From Colimorpha_A sp964630635 (GTDB lineage: Bacteria; Bacillota; Clostridia; Oscillospirales; CAG-272), in NCBI GenBank assembly GCA_964630635.1, contig CAZVVM010000002.1, positions 1-49,776 on the forward strand: DNA of 49,776 nucleotides, written 5' to 3'. Positions 1 to 9,800 of the stretch are shown piece after piece. A program made the position numbers and the translations under genes. The notes beneath the pieces are model-generated. The model had not been told where the DNA came from. It did not search any database and was given only the letters and a program-made list of their open reading frames with translations. Position 1 is the first letter of the stretch. The number at the start of each line of letters is the position of its first letter.

Positions 1-51
1 TATCAATACGGAACCTTCGCGTTCCCGGGCTTCAACCCCTTCGGCGAGTAA
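1..51 (+). CDS. C-terminal end of an unidentified protein (partial)
   Basis: The first 16 codons read as an open frame ending in GFNPFGE and a double stop (TAA TAA), followed 12 bases later by a perfect terminator hairpin. This is what the 3' end of a gene looks like. The tail is too short to assign a family, and the gene begins outside the window. Confidence 0.55.
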   Translation, partial: YQYGTFAFPGFNPFGE

Positions 52-62
52 TAACAAAAGAG

Positions 63-92
63 AAAAGCACCTGCTTCGGCAGGTGCTTTTTT
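63..92 (+). terminator. Rho-independent terminator
   Basis: A perfect 12-bp stem (63-74 with 79-90) closes a TTCG tetraloop and ends in a run of T. It follows directly on the partial gene at the left edge. Confidence 0.9.
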
Positions 93-280
93 AATGAATA
101 ATGAATAATGAATAATTTTCGGGCGAAGCATCGGAGCGTTTTCTTGCCTTCCCTTTGGGAGAGGTGTCTGCGTAGCAGACGGAGAGGGATACATCATTCC
201 CGTGCGGGAGGAGCAAGCCCCCGCCCTACAAAGACGTGGCGGAGATTTGCAAAATGGCGGATAGAACTTATGTGTCAAAC
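93..280. repeat. Intergenic repeat region
   Basis: The stretch opens with three tandem AATGAAT-like units (about 93-117). It continues with a block containing GGGAGAGGTG, the palindromic CTGCGTAGCAG and GGAGAGGG, then GGAGGAGCAAGCCCC and CCCTACAAAGACGTGGC. Related blocks occur at 34480-34690 and 49580-49776. Short open frames here carry no recognisable domain, so I read it as dispersed non-coding repeat sequence. Confidence 0.6.
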
Positions 281-308
281 AAAAATCCGCGATGGCTCGC
301 GGATTTTT
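281..308 (-). terminator. Terminator of the hydrolase gene
   Basis: A perfect 12-bp stem (281-292 with 297-308) with a TGGC loop is flanked by A on one side and T on the other. On the minus strand it lies just past the stop of the hydrolase gene. The symmetry allows it to work in both directions. Confidence 0.85.
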
Positions 309-313
309 ATACT

Positions 314-1252
314 TTAGAAATATCCTTTTTCGGTTGCTTCGTTTAAGAAATAGCCCAGCTCTTTTTTGCATCTTTCTTCGTCGACGACGTAGCTCATTCC
401 GTGAGTCGCGTTCTCGACGCTGACAAGACGGCTGTTTTCGGGGCGTGCGTTATATGCTTTTAAACTCATTTCGTGCGGAACGAAATCGTCGGAAAGACCG
501 TGTACGAACAGTATCGGGAGTTTACTGTTCTTTACTGCGTCAACGGTCGAAGCGTCCTTGAGACCGAAGCCGCAAAGGAGCTTGACGGTCGGTATCATAA
601 GATAAAGAAGCGGGAATTTCGGAATGTGCATATCGCGTTTTGCGACCTCGGTGACGATGTCCCAAGGGGACGTGAAGCCGCAATCGGCAATTATTCCCTT
701 GACGTTTTGGGGAAGGTCAAGCCCTGCCGCCATAAGCACCGTCGTTGCGCCCATTGACAGACCGTCGAGTACTATTTTTATATCGGAGCCGTAGGTGTCT
801 AAGAGGTAATTACACCAAGAAAGCGCATCGTAGCGCTCTTTTATGCCGAAGGTTATCCATTTGCCTTCGCTTCTGCCGTGCGCGCGCTGTTCGACTGCGA
901 GAACGTTATAGCCCTGACTCATAAAGAAGCCCATCGCACCTGAAAAATCCTCGGAATCGGAGCGGTATCCGTGCATACAAATTATATACTTCTTGCTATC
1001 GCCTTCGGTACGGTACAGATTGCCGACAAGCTTCAAGCCGTCAAATGATATCACGGTGTGCTTTTCTGCCGTGAATAAATCAAGCTCTTTTTTGCATTCA
1101 TCTATGCGCTTGAGCTGATCGGGCTCATTTTTCAGCACCTCGTTCAGGTCGTACACCTTGCCGCCGCGCGCAAAGGTCTTGTTTGCAAAATAGTAAAGCA
1201 CCGCCGCTATGATGATCAGAATCGCGGCTATTATAATAATTGCTGTAACCAT
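314..1252 (-). CDS. Membrane-anchored alpha/beta hydrolase
   Basis: A 312-residue alpha/beta-hydrolase of the serine aminopeptidase/S33-like type, probably an esterase or peptidase of unknown substrate. Residues 3-22 form one hydrophobic anchor, so the catalytic domain probably faces outward. The oxyanion-loop motif HGY is at 94-96, the nucleophile elbow GLSMG at 164-168 (Ser166), the likely acid is Asp255 or Asp256 in HGLSDD, and His284 lies in ATHG. I chose the ATG at 1252 because GAGGAAA lies six bases upstream on the minus strand; the longer starts at 1309 and 1264 have no such site. It is monocistronic and divergent from the MoxR operon. Confidence 0.85.
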   Translation of the reverse strand: MVTAIIIIAAILIIIAAVLYYFANKTFARGGKVYDLNEVLKNEPDQLKRIDECKKELDLFTAEKHTVISFDGLKLVGNLYRTEGDSKKYIICMHGYRSDSEDFSGAMGFFMSQGYNVLAVEQRAHGRSEGKWITFGIKERYDALSWCNYLLDTYGSDIKIVLDGLSMGATTVLMAAGLDLPQNVKGIIADCGFTSPWDIVTEVAKRDMHIPKFPLLYLMIPTVKLLCGFGLKDASTVDAVKNSKLPILFVHGLSDDFVPHEMSLKAYNARPENSRLVSVENATHGMSYVVDEERCKKELGYFLNEATEKGYF

Positions 1253-1324
1253 AGTTTTCCTCATCAAAATTGATGCTTCAATTTTATCACAACAGCGCAA
1301 TATTTGCAAGGATATAATTCGCTA

Positions 1325-1353
1325 TTTACTAAAGTTTAACAATGTGTTATAAT
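1325..1353 (+). promoter_or_regulatory. SigA-type promoter of the MoxR operon
   Basis: TTTACT at 1325-1330 and TATAAT at 1348-1353 are separated by 17 bases, about 35 bases before the start codon at 1389. Confidence 0.75.
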
Positions 1354-1388
1354 GTATATGTGAAAATATACTTTCCTCGGAGGAAGCC

Positions 1389-2363
1389 ATGAAAAACGGA
1401 ATCAATACTGAATTTGAATACGCGTATTCGCTTTGCAATTCAATAATAAACGAGGTCAAAAAGGTCGTTTCGGGCAAGGACCGCGAGTGTGTTTTACTTC
1501 TTTGCGCGCTTATAAGCGGCGGTCACGTTCTTATCGAGGACGTTCCCGGAGTCGGAAAGACGACGCTTGCGTCGGCGATCAGCCGCGCGGCAGGGCTTGA
1601 TTTCCGCCGTGCGCAGTTCACGCCCGATGTTATGGCGTCCGATATTACGGGATTTAATATGTATAATAAAAAGACCGAGAGCTTTGAATTCCGCCAAGGT
1701 CTTGTAAATACCAACATTCTGCTCGCCGACGAGATAAACCGCGCCTCTCCAAAAACGCAGTCGAGCTTACTTGAGGCGATGGAAGAGGGAAGCGTGACGG
1801 TTGACGGCACAACTTACAAAATACCCTCGCCGTTTATGGTAATTGCGACGCAGAATCCGAGCGGTTACGTCGGAACGTTCCCGCTTCCCGAGGCGCAGCT
1901 CGACCGTTTCGCTTTGCGCTTGACGATGGGCTATCCCTCGCCCGAGGACGAGCTTGCCATTATTAAGAGAAGAACGACGTCCGATCCTATGTCGCTCATT
2001 TCTCCCGTCTCCGACTGCGACGGTATTATGAAGGTCAAAAAGGCGTGTGAAAACATATACATATCCGATAAGGTTTCGGAATATATCGTTACACTGGTCA
2101 ACGCGACGAGAAGCCGCCCCGAATTTGCGCTCGGCGCAAGCCCGCGTGCATCTCTTGCGCTTATGCGCCTTTCCCGCGCCGTCGCGCTTACGTCGATGAG
2201 AGAATTCGTTTTGCCGAAGGACGTGGCGGAATTATACATCGACGTGCTTTCGCACAGAGTCGTGCTTTCGCGCGAGGCGAAGGTCAGCGGTGTAAACGCC
2301 AAAACCGTGCTTGCCGATATTCTGTCGGGTACGCAGGTTCCGTTTATTGAAAATGAAAGATAA
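1389..2363 (+). CDS. MoxR-family AAA+ ATPase
   Basis: A 324-residue AAA+ ATPase of the MoxR class, which is thought to act as a chaperone for assembly or maturation of partner proteins. The Walker A sequence GVGKTT is at 54-59, Walker B/ADEINR at 113-118 and the sensor-1 segment ATQNP at 153-157. Length and motif spacing fit the family. The start has a good GGAGGAAG ribosome binding site. It is followed with overlap by a DUF58 gene and a transglutaminase gene, the usual MoxR-DUF58-transglutaminase arrangement, so the three products probably work together at the membrane. Substrate and process are unknown. Confidence 0.93.
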   Translation: MKNGINTEFEYAYSLCNSIINEVKKVVSGKDRECVLLLCALISGGHVLIEDVPGVGKTTLASAISRAAGLDFRRAQFTPDVMASDITGFNMYNKKTESFEFRQGLVNTNILLADEINRASPKTQSSLLEAMEEGSVTVDGTTYKIPSPFMVIATQNPSGYVGTFPLPEAQLDRFALRLTMGYPSPEDELAIIKRRTTSDPMSLISPVSDCDGIMKVKKACENIYISDKVSEYIVTLVNATRSRPEFALGASPRASLALMRLSRAVALTSMREFVLPKDVAELYIDVLSHRVVLSREAKVSGVNAKTVLADILSGTQVPFIENER

Positions 2364-3612
2364 AAAGTTTAAGCGGGGGCTTCCGCCGATAGGCGTGTCT
2401 TGGGGCTTGGCGGTGTACGCGGTAACGCTGTTTCTGCTTATACTGCTTGCGCAGATATTTGCTGATCCATTTACCCACGCGCTCGTTCTGTTGTGCCTTT
2501 GTATGCCGATACCGAGTATTCTCCTTCTGCTTATAGCTATGCCGTTTGTCAGTGCGGGTGCGAAGGTCGGGGTTGCGACTGCGGTGAGGGGCGGAAAATG
2601 TACCGTGTGCGTTAATATCAGGAACGGGTCGTTTTTGCCGATATCGACGGCTGAAGTCGTTTGCCGCGTTCCCGATCAGAACGGCGTGCGCGGTGTCGCT
2701 TCTTTAAAAAAACGCATCTCGCTTACGCCGTTCGGGCTCGTTTCCGTCAGTGCGGAGCCGATAGCATATCGTCGCGGAAGACATGAGGTCGGCGTGAAGG
2801 AAGTCTGGCTTTACGACCTGCTTCGCCTCGTAAAAATAAGAAAAAGAATAAACGGCACTTATACTCTTGCGGTACTTCCGAAGCTGTATGACCGTTCGGA
2901 GGGTCTACAAGACGACGGAAGTATGGAAGAAGATTCGTCGGTCACGCTTGACGTCTTCTCGTCGTACGATTACGGTGACGTCCGCGATTACCGCGCGGGC
3001 GACTCGATGAAACGGATACACTGGAAGCTTTCCTCGAAAAACGACGAGCTTCAGGTCAGAAAAAACGTCGCGCAGAACGAAAATTATATCTGCATCGTCT
3101 GTGACAGAAGCATCGACGGCTCTTTGTACCGCCTTTCGCGCGGTGTGACGAACGAGCTTGACGACAGAACGGTAGAAGAAGCGATGCTCGCGGTGAGCGA
3201 AATTTGCCGACGCGACGGAAACGGATGCCTTTCGGTTCAGACTGACGACGGGAATGCGTTGCTTCTGAACTTCGGCGGTATTGCCGACGAGAGTGAAATG
3301 CGGTTCCTTTTAAGCGGTCTTGAAAAAGGCGGCGGAGCTGATTTGACATCACTCATTCCCGAAAGCGCGACGAGTGTATATTATATTCTTACCTATCTTT
3401 CGCCCGATCGGGCGAAGGGTGTTTTCGACGCGCAGAGAAGCTGCGTATCGCAGGCGTTCAACGTATGTATACGCGACGCGGGAGCTTTTATCCCCGAGGA
3501 TAAAAGGGAAGATTACTGTGCGTCGCTAAATGCTTTCAAGACGTTGCTTGCCGAAAACGGCATATCATTCTTTACCGTAACGGACGGAGGGGAAAAGAAT
3601 GAAGAAAAATAA
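2353..3612 (+). CDS. DUF58 domain-containing membrane protein
   Basis: A 419-residue protein with two hydrophobic segments within the first 70 residues and the DUF58 signature at about 209-238 (RDYRAGD, IHWKLSS, LQVRKN). DUF58 proteins are von Willebrand-A-like partners of MoxR ATPases. The ATG at 2353 overlaps the end of the MoxR gene by 11 bases, which suggests translational coupling; a longer in-frame start at 2311 inside the MoxR gene is unlikely. The 3' end overlaps the transglutaminase gene by 14 bases. The molecular role is not established. Confidence 0.9.
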   Translation: MKDKKFKRGLPPIGVSWGLAVYAVTLFLLILLAQIFADPFTHALVLLCLCMPIPSILLLLIAMPFVSAGAKVGVATAVRGGKCTVCVNIRNGSFLPISTAEVVCRVPDQNGVRGVASLKKRISLTPFGLVSVSAEPIAYRRGRHEVGVKEVWLYDLLRLVKIRKRINGTYTLAVLPKLYDRSEGLQDDGSMEEDSSVTLDVFSSYDYGDVRDYRAGDSMKRIHWKLSSKNDELQVRKNVAQNENYICIVCDRSIDGSLYRLSRGVTNELDDRTVEEAMLAVSEICRRDGNGCLSVQTDDGNALLLNFGGIADESEMRFLLSGLEKGGGADLTSLIPESATSVYYILTYLSPDRAKGVFDAQRSCVSQAFNVCIRDAGAFIPEDKREDYCASLNAFKTLLAENGISFFTVTDGGEKNEEK

Positions 3613-6217
3613 AGAAGTCAAGCCCTCCGTTGAAATAAACGCAACGTATCAAATCGGCGCATACGGTACCGAAAAGGTGTTTCACGCAGTCCTCCGCTAC
3701 CTCATACTCCTTACCGCCGTTATCGGATTCGGCGTTTCGGGAAGCGCGATGCTCGGTATTGAGGCGGATTTTATGACCGTCGTTTTGGCGTCGGCATATA
3801 CCTTTACCACCTTTTTCCTTCTATTTAAATCGCTTCGAGGAATGATAGCGGGAATAGCGTTCGGCGTCGGCGGTATGATTATCGCACTTATATCCTTGCA
3901 GATGTCCGTTAAAAAGCTTTTTATCGGTACGTTTAACGGAATATTCAATTCGGTTCTCGATATAATCAAGGAGCGCGGATATACCACCGTGCCTTATCTT
4001 GACAAAACGAACGTTACCGGCTTCGGTATGCTCACCGCGATAACGGCGCTTGCCGCCGTGACGGTCGGACTTTCCTGCCGAAAGAGAACGAGAGCGGTTC
4101 CTTACGTCATAGTTTTGACGGTACCTGCGGTCATATTTATGGCTACGGGCGGAATCATTCAGCTTAGGTATTTTGCACCTGCCGTCGCCGCCGCTTGCGC
4201 TATGGCGGTAATGGAGCTTGCCGAAAGAGGCGTTAAGAGCGTTTTCCGCTCGTCGTTCGTCGGATTTACATCGTTCGTGCTTGCGGCGCTACTGATGCTT
4301 ACGCCTATCGTTAATACGAAAAAAGCGATGGATCCGATGTCGCTTGGCGGTATCGGCGGACTCGTTCAAACATTGACGCCCGACCCTGTGGAGAGCAGCT
4401 TTAAACGAAGTGCGTATCCAAAGCGTAATATCTTTACGGGCAGAAAAATATTGACCGTTTATACTAACAGCGCGTCGTCCCTTTACCTGCGAAGCTGGGC
4501 GGGCGGTAAGTACGAGGACGGGAGCTGGTACTCGGTCGATTACGATTACGGCTATAATTATGCCGATTTTGCGCGTGACAATGATTATTTTGGGCTTACG
4601 AAAAAGTTCCTTGAGACTGCAAGTGCGCTGGGCTACGACCGCGAAAGGATCGGTATCGGGTTGACCGACGTAAGCATCGTTCTTGCGGTCAAGCAGAAGA
4701 ATCTCCCGCTTCCGAGTATGTCGGGACGTACGGGCGCGATATACGACGGGGGAAAAACGATACATCCGTCGTATCTGTACGACGGCGTTTCAACGCTTGA
4801 AACGCCCTGGAAGGGCAAAATACTCACGAGCGCCGCAGTTATTGACGACTATGATAACGAGCTTCTTTCCGACGTTATATACGGTTTTTATGAGTATCTG
4901 GTCGGATATTGCGGTAATAACCGTCGCCCGTCGTCGCCGATAGGCAGGTATTTTGCAAATAAGCTTTACAAGTACGGTAATGACGAGTACGTTAGTATTT
5001 CGAATAATTTTACGAAATTCGGTGCGAGGGCTTACGGAGATGAAGTTAAAGATGAAGCAATAAACCGTGCTGTTGAAGAGATATTCGAAAACACAGATAT
5101 TGAAAAGTATTTTGATCGTGTGTTTTTGAGCGAAGGAGATACCTCGTATTTGTATTACGGCGTCGTCCACGACGGCTATTACTATACGTTGAATAATGAG
5201 GGCGAAGCGCACGCGCTTGAGGTTGCGAAAATGGTTGCCGATTATCTTGCCGAGGGGCGTAAGTACAGCATTAACCCGAAGTCGACGGGGAAGAGCGTGA
5301 CAGAGGAGCTTCTTTTCGGCACGAAAGAGGGCTACTGCGTGCAGTTTGCAACGGTCGGAACGCTTATTATGCGACGTCTCGGCTTTTACGCCCGATACGC
5401 AGAGGGATATATTGCGCAGGATTTCAAGGGCACGAACACCGACGGCGGATTCAACTACGAAAGCAAGATAACCGACCGAGAGGGTCACGCTTGGTGCGAG
5501 GTGTGGATAGACGGCTTCGGCTGGATGCCGCTCGAATTTACGCCCGGCTACGGTAACGTGAACGTCAGCGGTACGACGAAGCCGCCCGAGACTACTCCGC
5601 AAGAGACGAGCGATACGCCGATAACTACAACGCCTCCCGAGACGGCGACTACTCCGCAAGAGACGAGCGACGCGCCGATAACTACAACGCCTCCCGAGAC
5701 GAGCTCGACCTCGCCCGTTACCACCGAGGGGGAAGGCAGTAATTCGGGCGGTAAGCGCTTTGACGCGGTACCGCTTATTATTGCGGCGGTGATACTGATA
5801 CCGACGGCGGCTATTGTCTCTGCCGTTGTATCGTCTGCAAATAAAAAGAAAAAACGCCTTGACGCGCTGATAACGCGTGCGCTGTCGGGCAGTCACAACA
5901 GCGAGGAGAGGCGTGTCCTTTCGCTGGCGCTAAAAAATGCGCTTTCTTGCGCTCTTGGCGCGTACGGAGCGTTGCCGAAGGCGGGAGAACTGCCCGAAAG
6001 CTACGGGCTTCGTCTTGAAGCTGCGCTCAAGCTCAACGGGCTTGAGGTTCCGCTTTCGCTCTGCGTTGACGCGCTCGTGAAGCAGGTCTACGGCTTCGGT
6101 ATGGACGAAAACGACATAAAGATATCGGCGTTCACCCTGCGCGCGCTTCGCGTAAATGCGCCTCGCAAGCTCGGCATTTTCAAGCTTATAATCTGCAAGA
6201 TCAAAGGAGTGCTTTGA
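3599..6217 (+). CDS. Multi-pass membrane protein with transglutaminase-like domain
   Basis: An 872-residue protein with several N-terminal membrane helices, an extracytoplasmic transglutaminase-like domain, a Thr/Pro-rich linker, one more membrane helix (near 722-745) and a cytoplasmic C-terminal domain resembling DUF4129. Cys580 in GYCVQFA and His630 in GHAWCEV are the expected catalytic residues. The third position is Glu646 in WMPLEFTPG rather than Asp, a form seen in TgpA/YebA-type proteins. GGAGGGG precedes the ATG, which lies inside the DUF58 gene. The family is known with MoxR and DUF58 partners. Proteolytic or cross-linking activity on surface proteins is plausible but not shown. Confidence 0.9.
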   Translation: MKKNKEVKPSVEINATYQIGAYGTEKVFHAVLRYLILLTAVIGFGVSGSAMLGIEADFMTVVLASAYTFTTFFLLFKSLRGMIAGIAFGVGGMIIALISLQMSVKKLFIGTFNGIFNSVLDIIKERGYTTVPYLDKTNVTGFGMLTAITALAAVTVGLSCRKRTRAVPYVIVLTVPAVIFMATGGIIQLRYFAPAVAAACAMAVMELAERGVKSVFRSSFVGFTSFVLAALLMLTPIVNTKKAMDPMSLGGIGGLVQTLTPDPVESSFKRSAYPKRNIFTGRKILTVYTNSASSLYLRSWAGGKYEDGSWYSVDYDYGYNYADFARDNDYFGLTKKFLETASALGYDRERIGIGLTDVSIVLAVKQKNLPLPSMSGRTGAIYDGGKTIHPSYLYDGVSTLETPWKGKILTSAAVIDDYDNELLSDVIYGFYEYLVGYCGNNRRPSSPIGRYFANKLYKYGNDEYVSISNNFTKFGARAYGDEVKDEAINRAVEEIFENTDIEKYFDRVFLSEGDTSYLYYGVVHDGYYYTLNNEGEAHALEVAKMVADYLAEGRKYSINPKSTGKSVTEELLFGTKEGYCVQFATVGTLIMRRLGFYARYAEGYIAQDFKGTNTDGGFNYESKITDREGHAWCEVWIDGFGWMPLEFTPGYGNVNVSGTTKPPETTPQETSDTPITTTPPETATTPQETSDAPITTTPPETSSTSPVTTEGEGSNSGGKRFDAVPLIIAAVILIPTAAIVSAVVSSANKKKKRLDALITRALSGSHNSEERRVLSLALKNALSCALGAYGALPKAGELPESYGLRLEAALKLNGLEVPLSLCVDALVKQVYGFGMDENDIKISAFTLRALRVNAPRKLGIFKLIICKIKGVL
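5591..5704 (+). repeat. Two tandem 57-bp repeats in the Thr/Pro linker
   Basis: Two nearly identical 57-bp units (5591-5647 and 5648-5704) encode repeats around TTPQETSD and ITTTPPET in the linker of the membrane transglutaminase. They keep the reading frame. Copy number may vary between strains. Confidence 0.85.
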
Positions 6218-6219
6218 AT

Positions 6220-6609
6220 ATGTTTTTTGAAATAAAGGACGAGATGCTGCTTTCCGGCACGTCGCTTGCGTATCTTGGCGACGCGGTGTTTGAGCTTATA
6301 ACGAGACAGTACCTTTTATCGACCGGTGTGACCGACGTCGGCAAGCTCAACAAAATGGCGCTTTCGTTCGTCAAGGCAACCGCGCAGAGCGATGCGGTCG
6401 AAAAGCTGCTTCCCGTGCTCACAGAGGAAGAAACGGCGATATTCAAGCGCGGTCGGAACGCAAACGGCATTTCGATACCGAAAAGTGCGTCGGCACCGCA
6501 GTACCGCCGTGCGACTGGGCTTGAAGCGCTTTTTGCACATTTGTATGCAAAAGGAGAAAAAGAGCGTCTGCGCGAGCTGTTTATTATAGGATTTTGTTCC
6601 GAGGAATAA
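6220..6609 (+). CDS. mrnC: Mini-ribonuclease III
   Basis: A 129-residue protein consisting of an RNase III catalytic domain without the double-stranded RNA-binding domain, as in MrnC, which matures 23S rRNA ends in Bacillus. The motif LAYLGDAVFEL near the N-terminus and ALFAHLY near the C-terminus carry the conserved acidic and aromatic residues of the family. AAGGAG at 6204-6209 serves the ATG at 6220; a TTG at 6214 overlapping the preceding stop is the alternative start. In many Firmicutes mrnC follows cysS, but here it closes the MoxR operon. Confidence 0.93.
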   Translation: MFFEIKDEMLLSGTSLAYLGDAVFELITRQYLLSTGVTDVGKLNKMALSFVKATAQSDAVEKLLPVLTEEETAIFKRGRNANGISIPKSASAPQYRRATGLEALFAHLYAKGEKERLRELFIIGFCSEE

Positions 6610-6615
6610 TAAAAC

Positions 6616-6645
6616 TCTCCAAGCGGTTTACGCTTGGAGATTTTT
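6616..6645 (+). terminator. Terminator of the MoxR-mrnC operon
   Basis: A 10-bp stem (6616-6625 with 6631-6640), five-base loop and TTTTT follow the mrnC stop codon directly. Confidence 0.9.
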
Positions 6646-6708
6646 GTTGTTTTTGCACAATATTTAATCAAACAAAATGTACATTTCGTAGAAAATCACA
6701 CAAACCCA

Positions 6709-6737
6709 TTGCAGCACCAACGGATTTGTAGTATAAT
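6709..6737 (+). promoter_or_regulatory. Promoter of the large toxin-like gene
   Basis: TTGCAG at 6709-6714 and TATAAT at 6732-6737 are 17 bases apart. The leader to the start codon at 6827 is about 80 bases and shows no clear structured element. Confidence 0.75.
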
Positions 6738-6826
6738 AATTATGGCGAACAAAATATTACCCCTGCGCGGTTATCAAGCCATCAAATCACTGATTTCAAA
6801 CAATATTTATGTAAATGAGAAGGATT

Positions 6827-9800
6827 ATGAAGAAGAACCTCAAAACCTTGTTATCCATTGTTCTCACGACCGCAATTCTTTTAACGCAGGCATCAGTGTT
6901 CGCCGTGCCGCTTACCGATTCAATAGAGAAAATTCCTGTGTCAGACGTATTCGTCATGGCAGAGGACGTTTCAAAACGCGGTGAGTTCGAAAAGCACTAT
7001 CTCTGCTCTGACGGTACGTTTATCGTCGCGTCCTACGCGGAAGCTATCCACTACAAAAATGAAAACGGAGAATGGGTAGACGTTGACAACGAGGTGTCGT
7101 ATAACAAGTCAACCCAAAGCTACCGTGCGGGAAACGAAACTTTTGGCGTGGAATTTGCTTCGGCATCTAACACCTCAAAGCTCGTAACTATGAGCAGCGG
7201 AAAGCACGTTATATCGTGGGGGCTGACGACGGATAAGTCGATTTCTACGCAGACTTCTGTAAAATCGGCAACCGTATCTTCGATAACTGCCGAAGAAGCC
7301 GTCACGCCGTCCGTGACCTTGAAAAATGCGGCTGTAAGCGCGCAAAACAGTAAATCTCTTGTTACCGACTCAAAGACCTTTGAGCTTTCAAAGGCATCGG
7401 GCGGTATTGCTTACGATAAGATAATTGTCGGCTCTCCCGAAATATCGGTAGATTATTCGGTATACCGTAACAAGATCGAAGAAGATATATACATAAATTC
7501 AAAGACGGATATCAAGAGCATTTCGATGAATCTTTCTGTCGGAACTCTTGTTGCCCGCGTAAACTATGATAACAGCGTATGGCTTCTTAACGACGAAGGC
7601 GAACCCGAATACACTGTCGGCGTTCCATATATGGAGGATGCCGCAGGAGAAATACTTAACGATATAAAAGTAACGGTAACTCAAAACGGAAGTAATTGCG
7701 TAATAACGTATACGCCAAACGAAGCTTGGCTGAACTCGGAAGAAAGAGTATACCCGATACTGCTCGACCCGTCGATAACCAGCCGTGAGTATTCGTCAAA
7801 TATAGTAGACACTTACGTCTATGAAGGAAACACCGCAAATCACTCGTCCGAGAGAAAGAACCTCGTCGGAATAGATAATTCGAAGATTCACCGCACGTTT
7901 ATAAAAATAATGAATCTTCCGAATATAGACCCGAGTATGCCCGTCATAGGCGCAACGCTGACCTTGACACTCCCTGTCGGTTCTACTACTGGGCGCACGG
8001 TGGCGCTCTATAAGCTGAACAGCGACTGGAATCAAAGCACTATTACCTATGCGAATCAGCCGTCCTTCACGGAAGCTGACAAGATCGGAATCTGTCCGTT
8101 TAATGCGTCTACGAGAAAATTCACCTTTGACTTGACGGACGATTTTGCAAGAATGTATAATGAATTTCTTGCGGGCGTAAATTACGGGTACGTTCTGAAA
8201 TACGATGACGAATCAAAGACAAACCCAGACTATAACGCAACCTACGGAATGGAGCAAACGACGGTAGCATACCGTCCGCTGTTCACGGTAACCTACGGTT
8301 ATTCGCTTCCGACAGGACTTGAGGTCGGCGGAGTATACGCACTTCAAAACCGCGGCTCATACGGTTATCTTACCGTGCATAACGGAACCGATGCTAACGA
8401 CGTAAACGTATATCTCAAGAGTACCGCTTCGGATGCTCTCGGAACGAACCAGCAGTTTAAGCTTGAATACGTATCATCTACCGGCGCGTACCGATTCCGC
8501 GCTATGAGCTCGTCTGACAGCAACGGACGCGTTCTCGATATAGTAAAGAGCGGCGGTTACGTTAATAACGGTGGAAACGTTCAAATATATAACCCGACAG
8601 ATGAGCTTGCAAACGAGTGGTTCATAGTCGGCACCGGTTCTACTGCTTTCCGTATCGTGCCGAGAACGAATATGTCGCTTTCGCTTACTGCATATCCCGG
8701 TCTCGACGGAACCGCAGAGGGTACAACGCCGACCTCGACAGGTAACGTATTCGTAGCAACAACCGTGGAAAATGACAATTATCAGCAGTGGCGTATAATT
8801 GATATGTCAACGGGCGAAGCGGTTTCGGGCGGCGGAAATACCGACTTTGTACCGAACGGAACGTATTATTTCAATAACAGAGATACAGGTAAATACTTAT
8901 CTAAGTCTATAAGCGTTAAATATGTTGACGGTTTATCGGGACTAATCAGCGAACTCGGGAACAGAATTCGCTGGACGGTAACCTGCGTGTTTGACGGAAT
9001 GTATACTATACGTTCGGCTGATGATCCTACGCTGTTTGTTGTGCCTGACGACGTAACTACACGAATAGTTCTTGATACTCTCCCAAGCGGAACGGATATC
9101 CCTGATGAATATCTATGGAAATTTACGGCGGCAAATGGCGGCGGAGTGAAGATACAGAACGTCGGCACGAGTGAATATCTGCATTCTTTAGATGCTACAA
9201 ACCATCTTAGCTCCACGCTCCCAAGTACTTCATCTGCAAGCTACGATAGGTATGCTTGGCGTATGGCGAATGTGAATGTGTACGGTAATACGAGCGAACA
9301 TAGTTACAGAGAAGTAACGGATGATTTTTATATCTGTGATATTAGAATGGCGATAGGTGACAAATCAAATTTGCCCACGTCAGAACGATTGAATTATCTA
9401 TGGGTTGGCGTTAATGATTTTACGTTCACCATGTCTCGTAACAATGCTGTAACAACTAATGCCACTGGGTTTACAGCAGAAAAGAGAGGAACTATCACCA
9501 TTCAAGCTACCCATAAGGTAACTGGAAATATAAGCAATTTTGAAATATTTGTTGAGAATTCCTTTACATCATCTGACGATTTTGCTTCTATTTTAAATGA
9601 CTTTTTACAACTAGAGGGAAATGGATATGCGAATCTAGGAGGATATAACATATATATCGTTTCTGAAGTTGTACATGAGATATGGAAATATGATGAATAT
9701 ATCACGATTTATTCAAATTTGTGTGGAATTCCCAAGGAATTTGTTCAAAGTGTATTGTTTAGGGAAATATGGTGTTATAGTGTTGCAGATGCTGCGGCAG

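Noticed and set aside
5581..5710. Short repeat that might suggest a CRISPR array
   Set aside because: Only two contiguous 57-bp units without spacers, in frame inside a coding linker.
4790..5896. Long Arg-rich minus-strand frame opposite the transglutaminase gene
   Set aside because: Composition is typical of an antisense frame, and the plus strand holds catalytic Cys and His motifs.
6634..6984. Plus-strand frame overlapping the leader of the toxin-like gene
   Set aside because: It has no ribosome binding site, crosses the promoter and overlaps the signal-peptide region in another frame.
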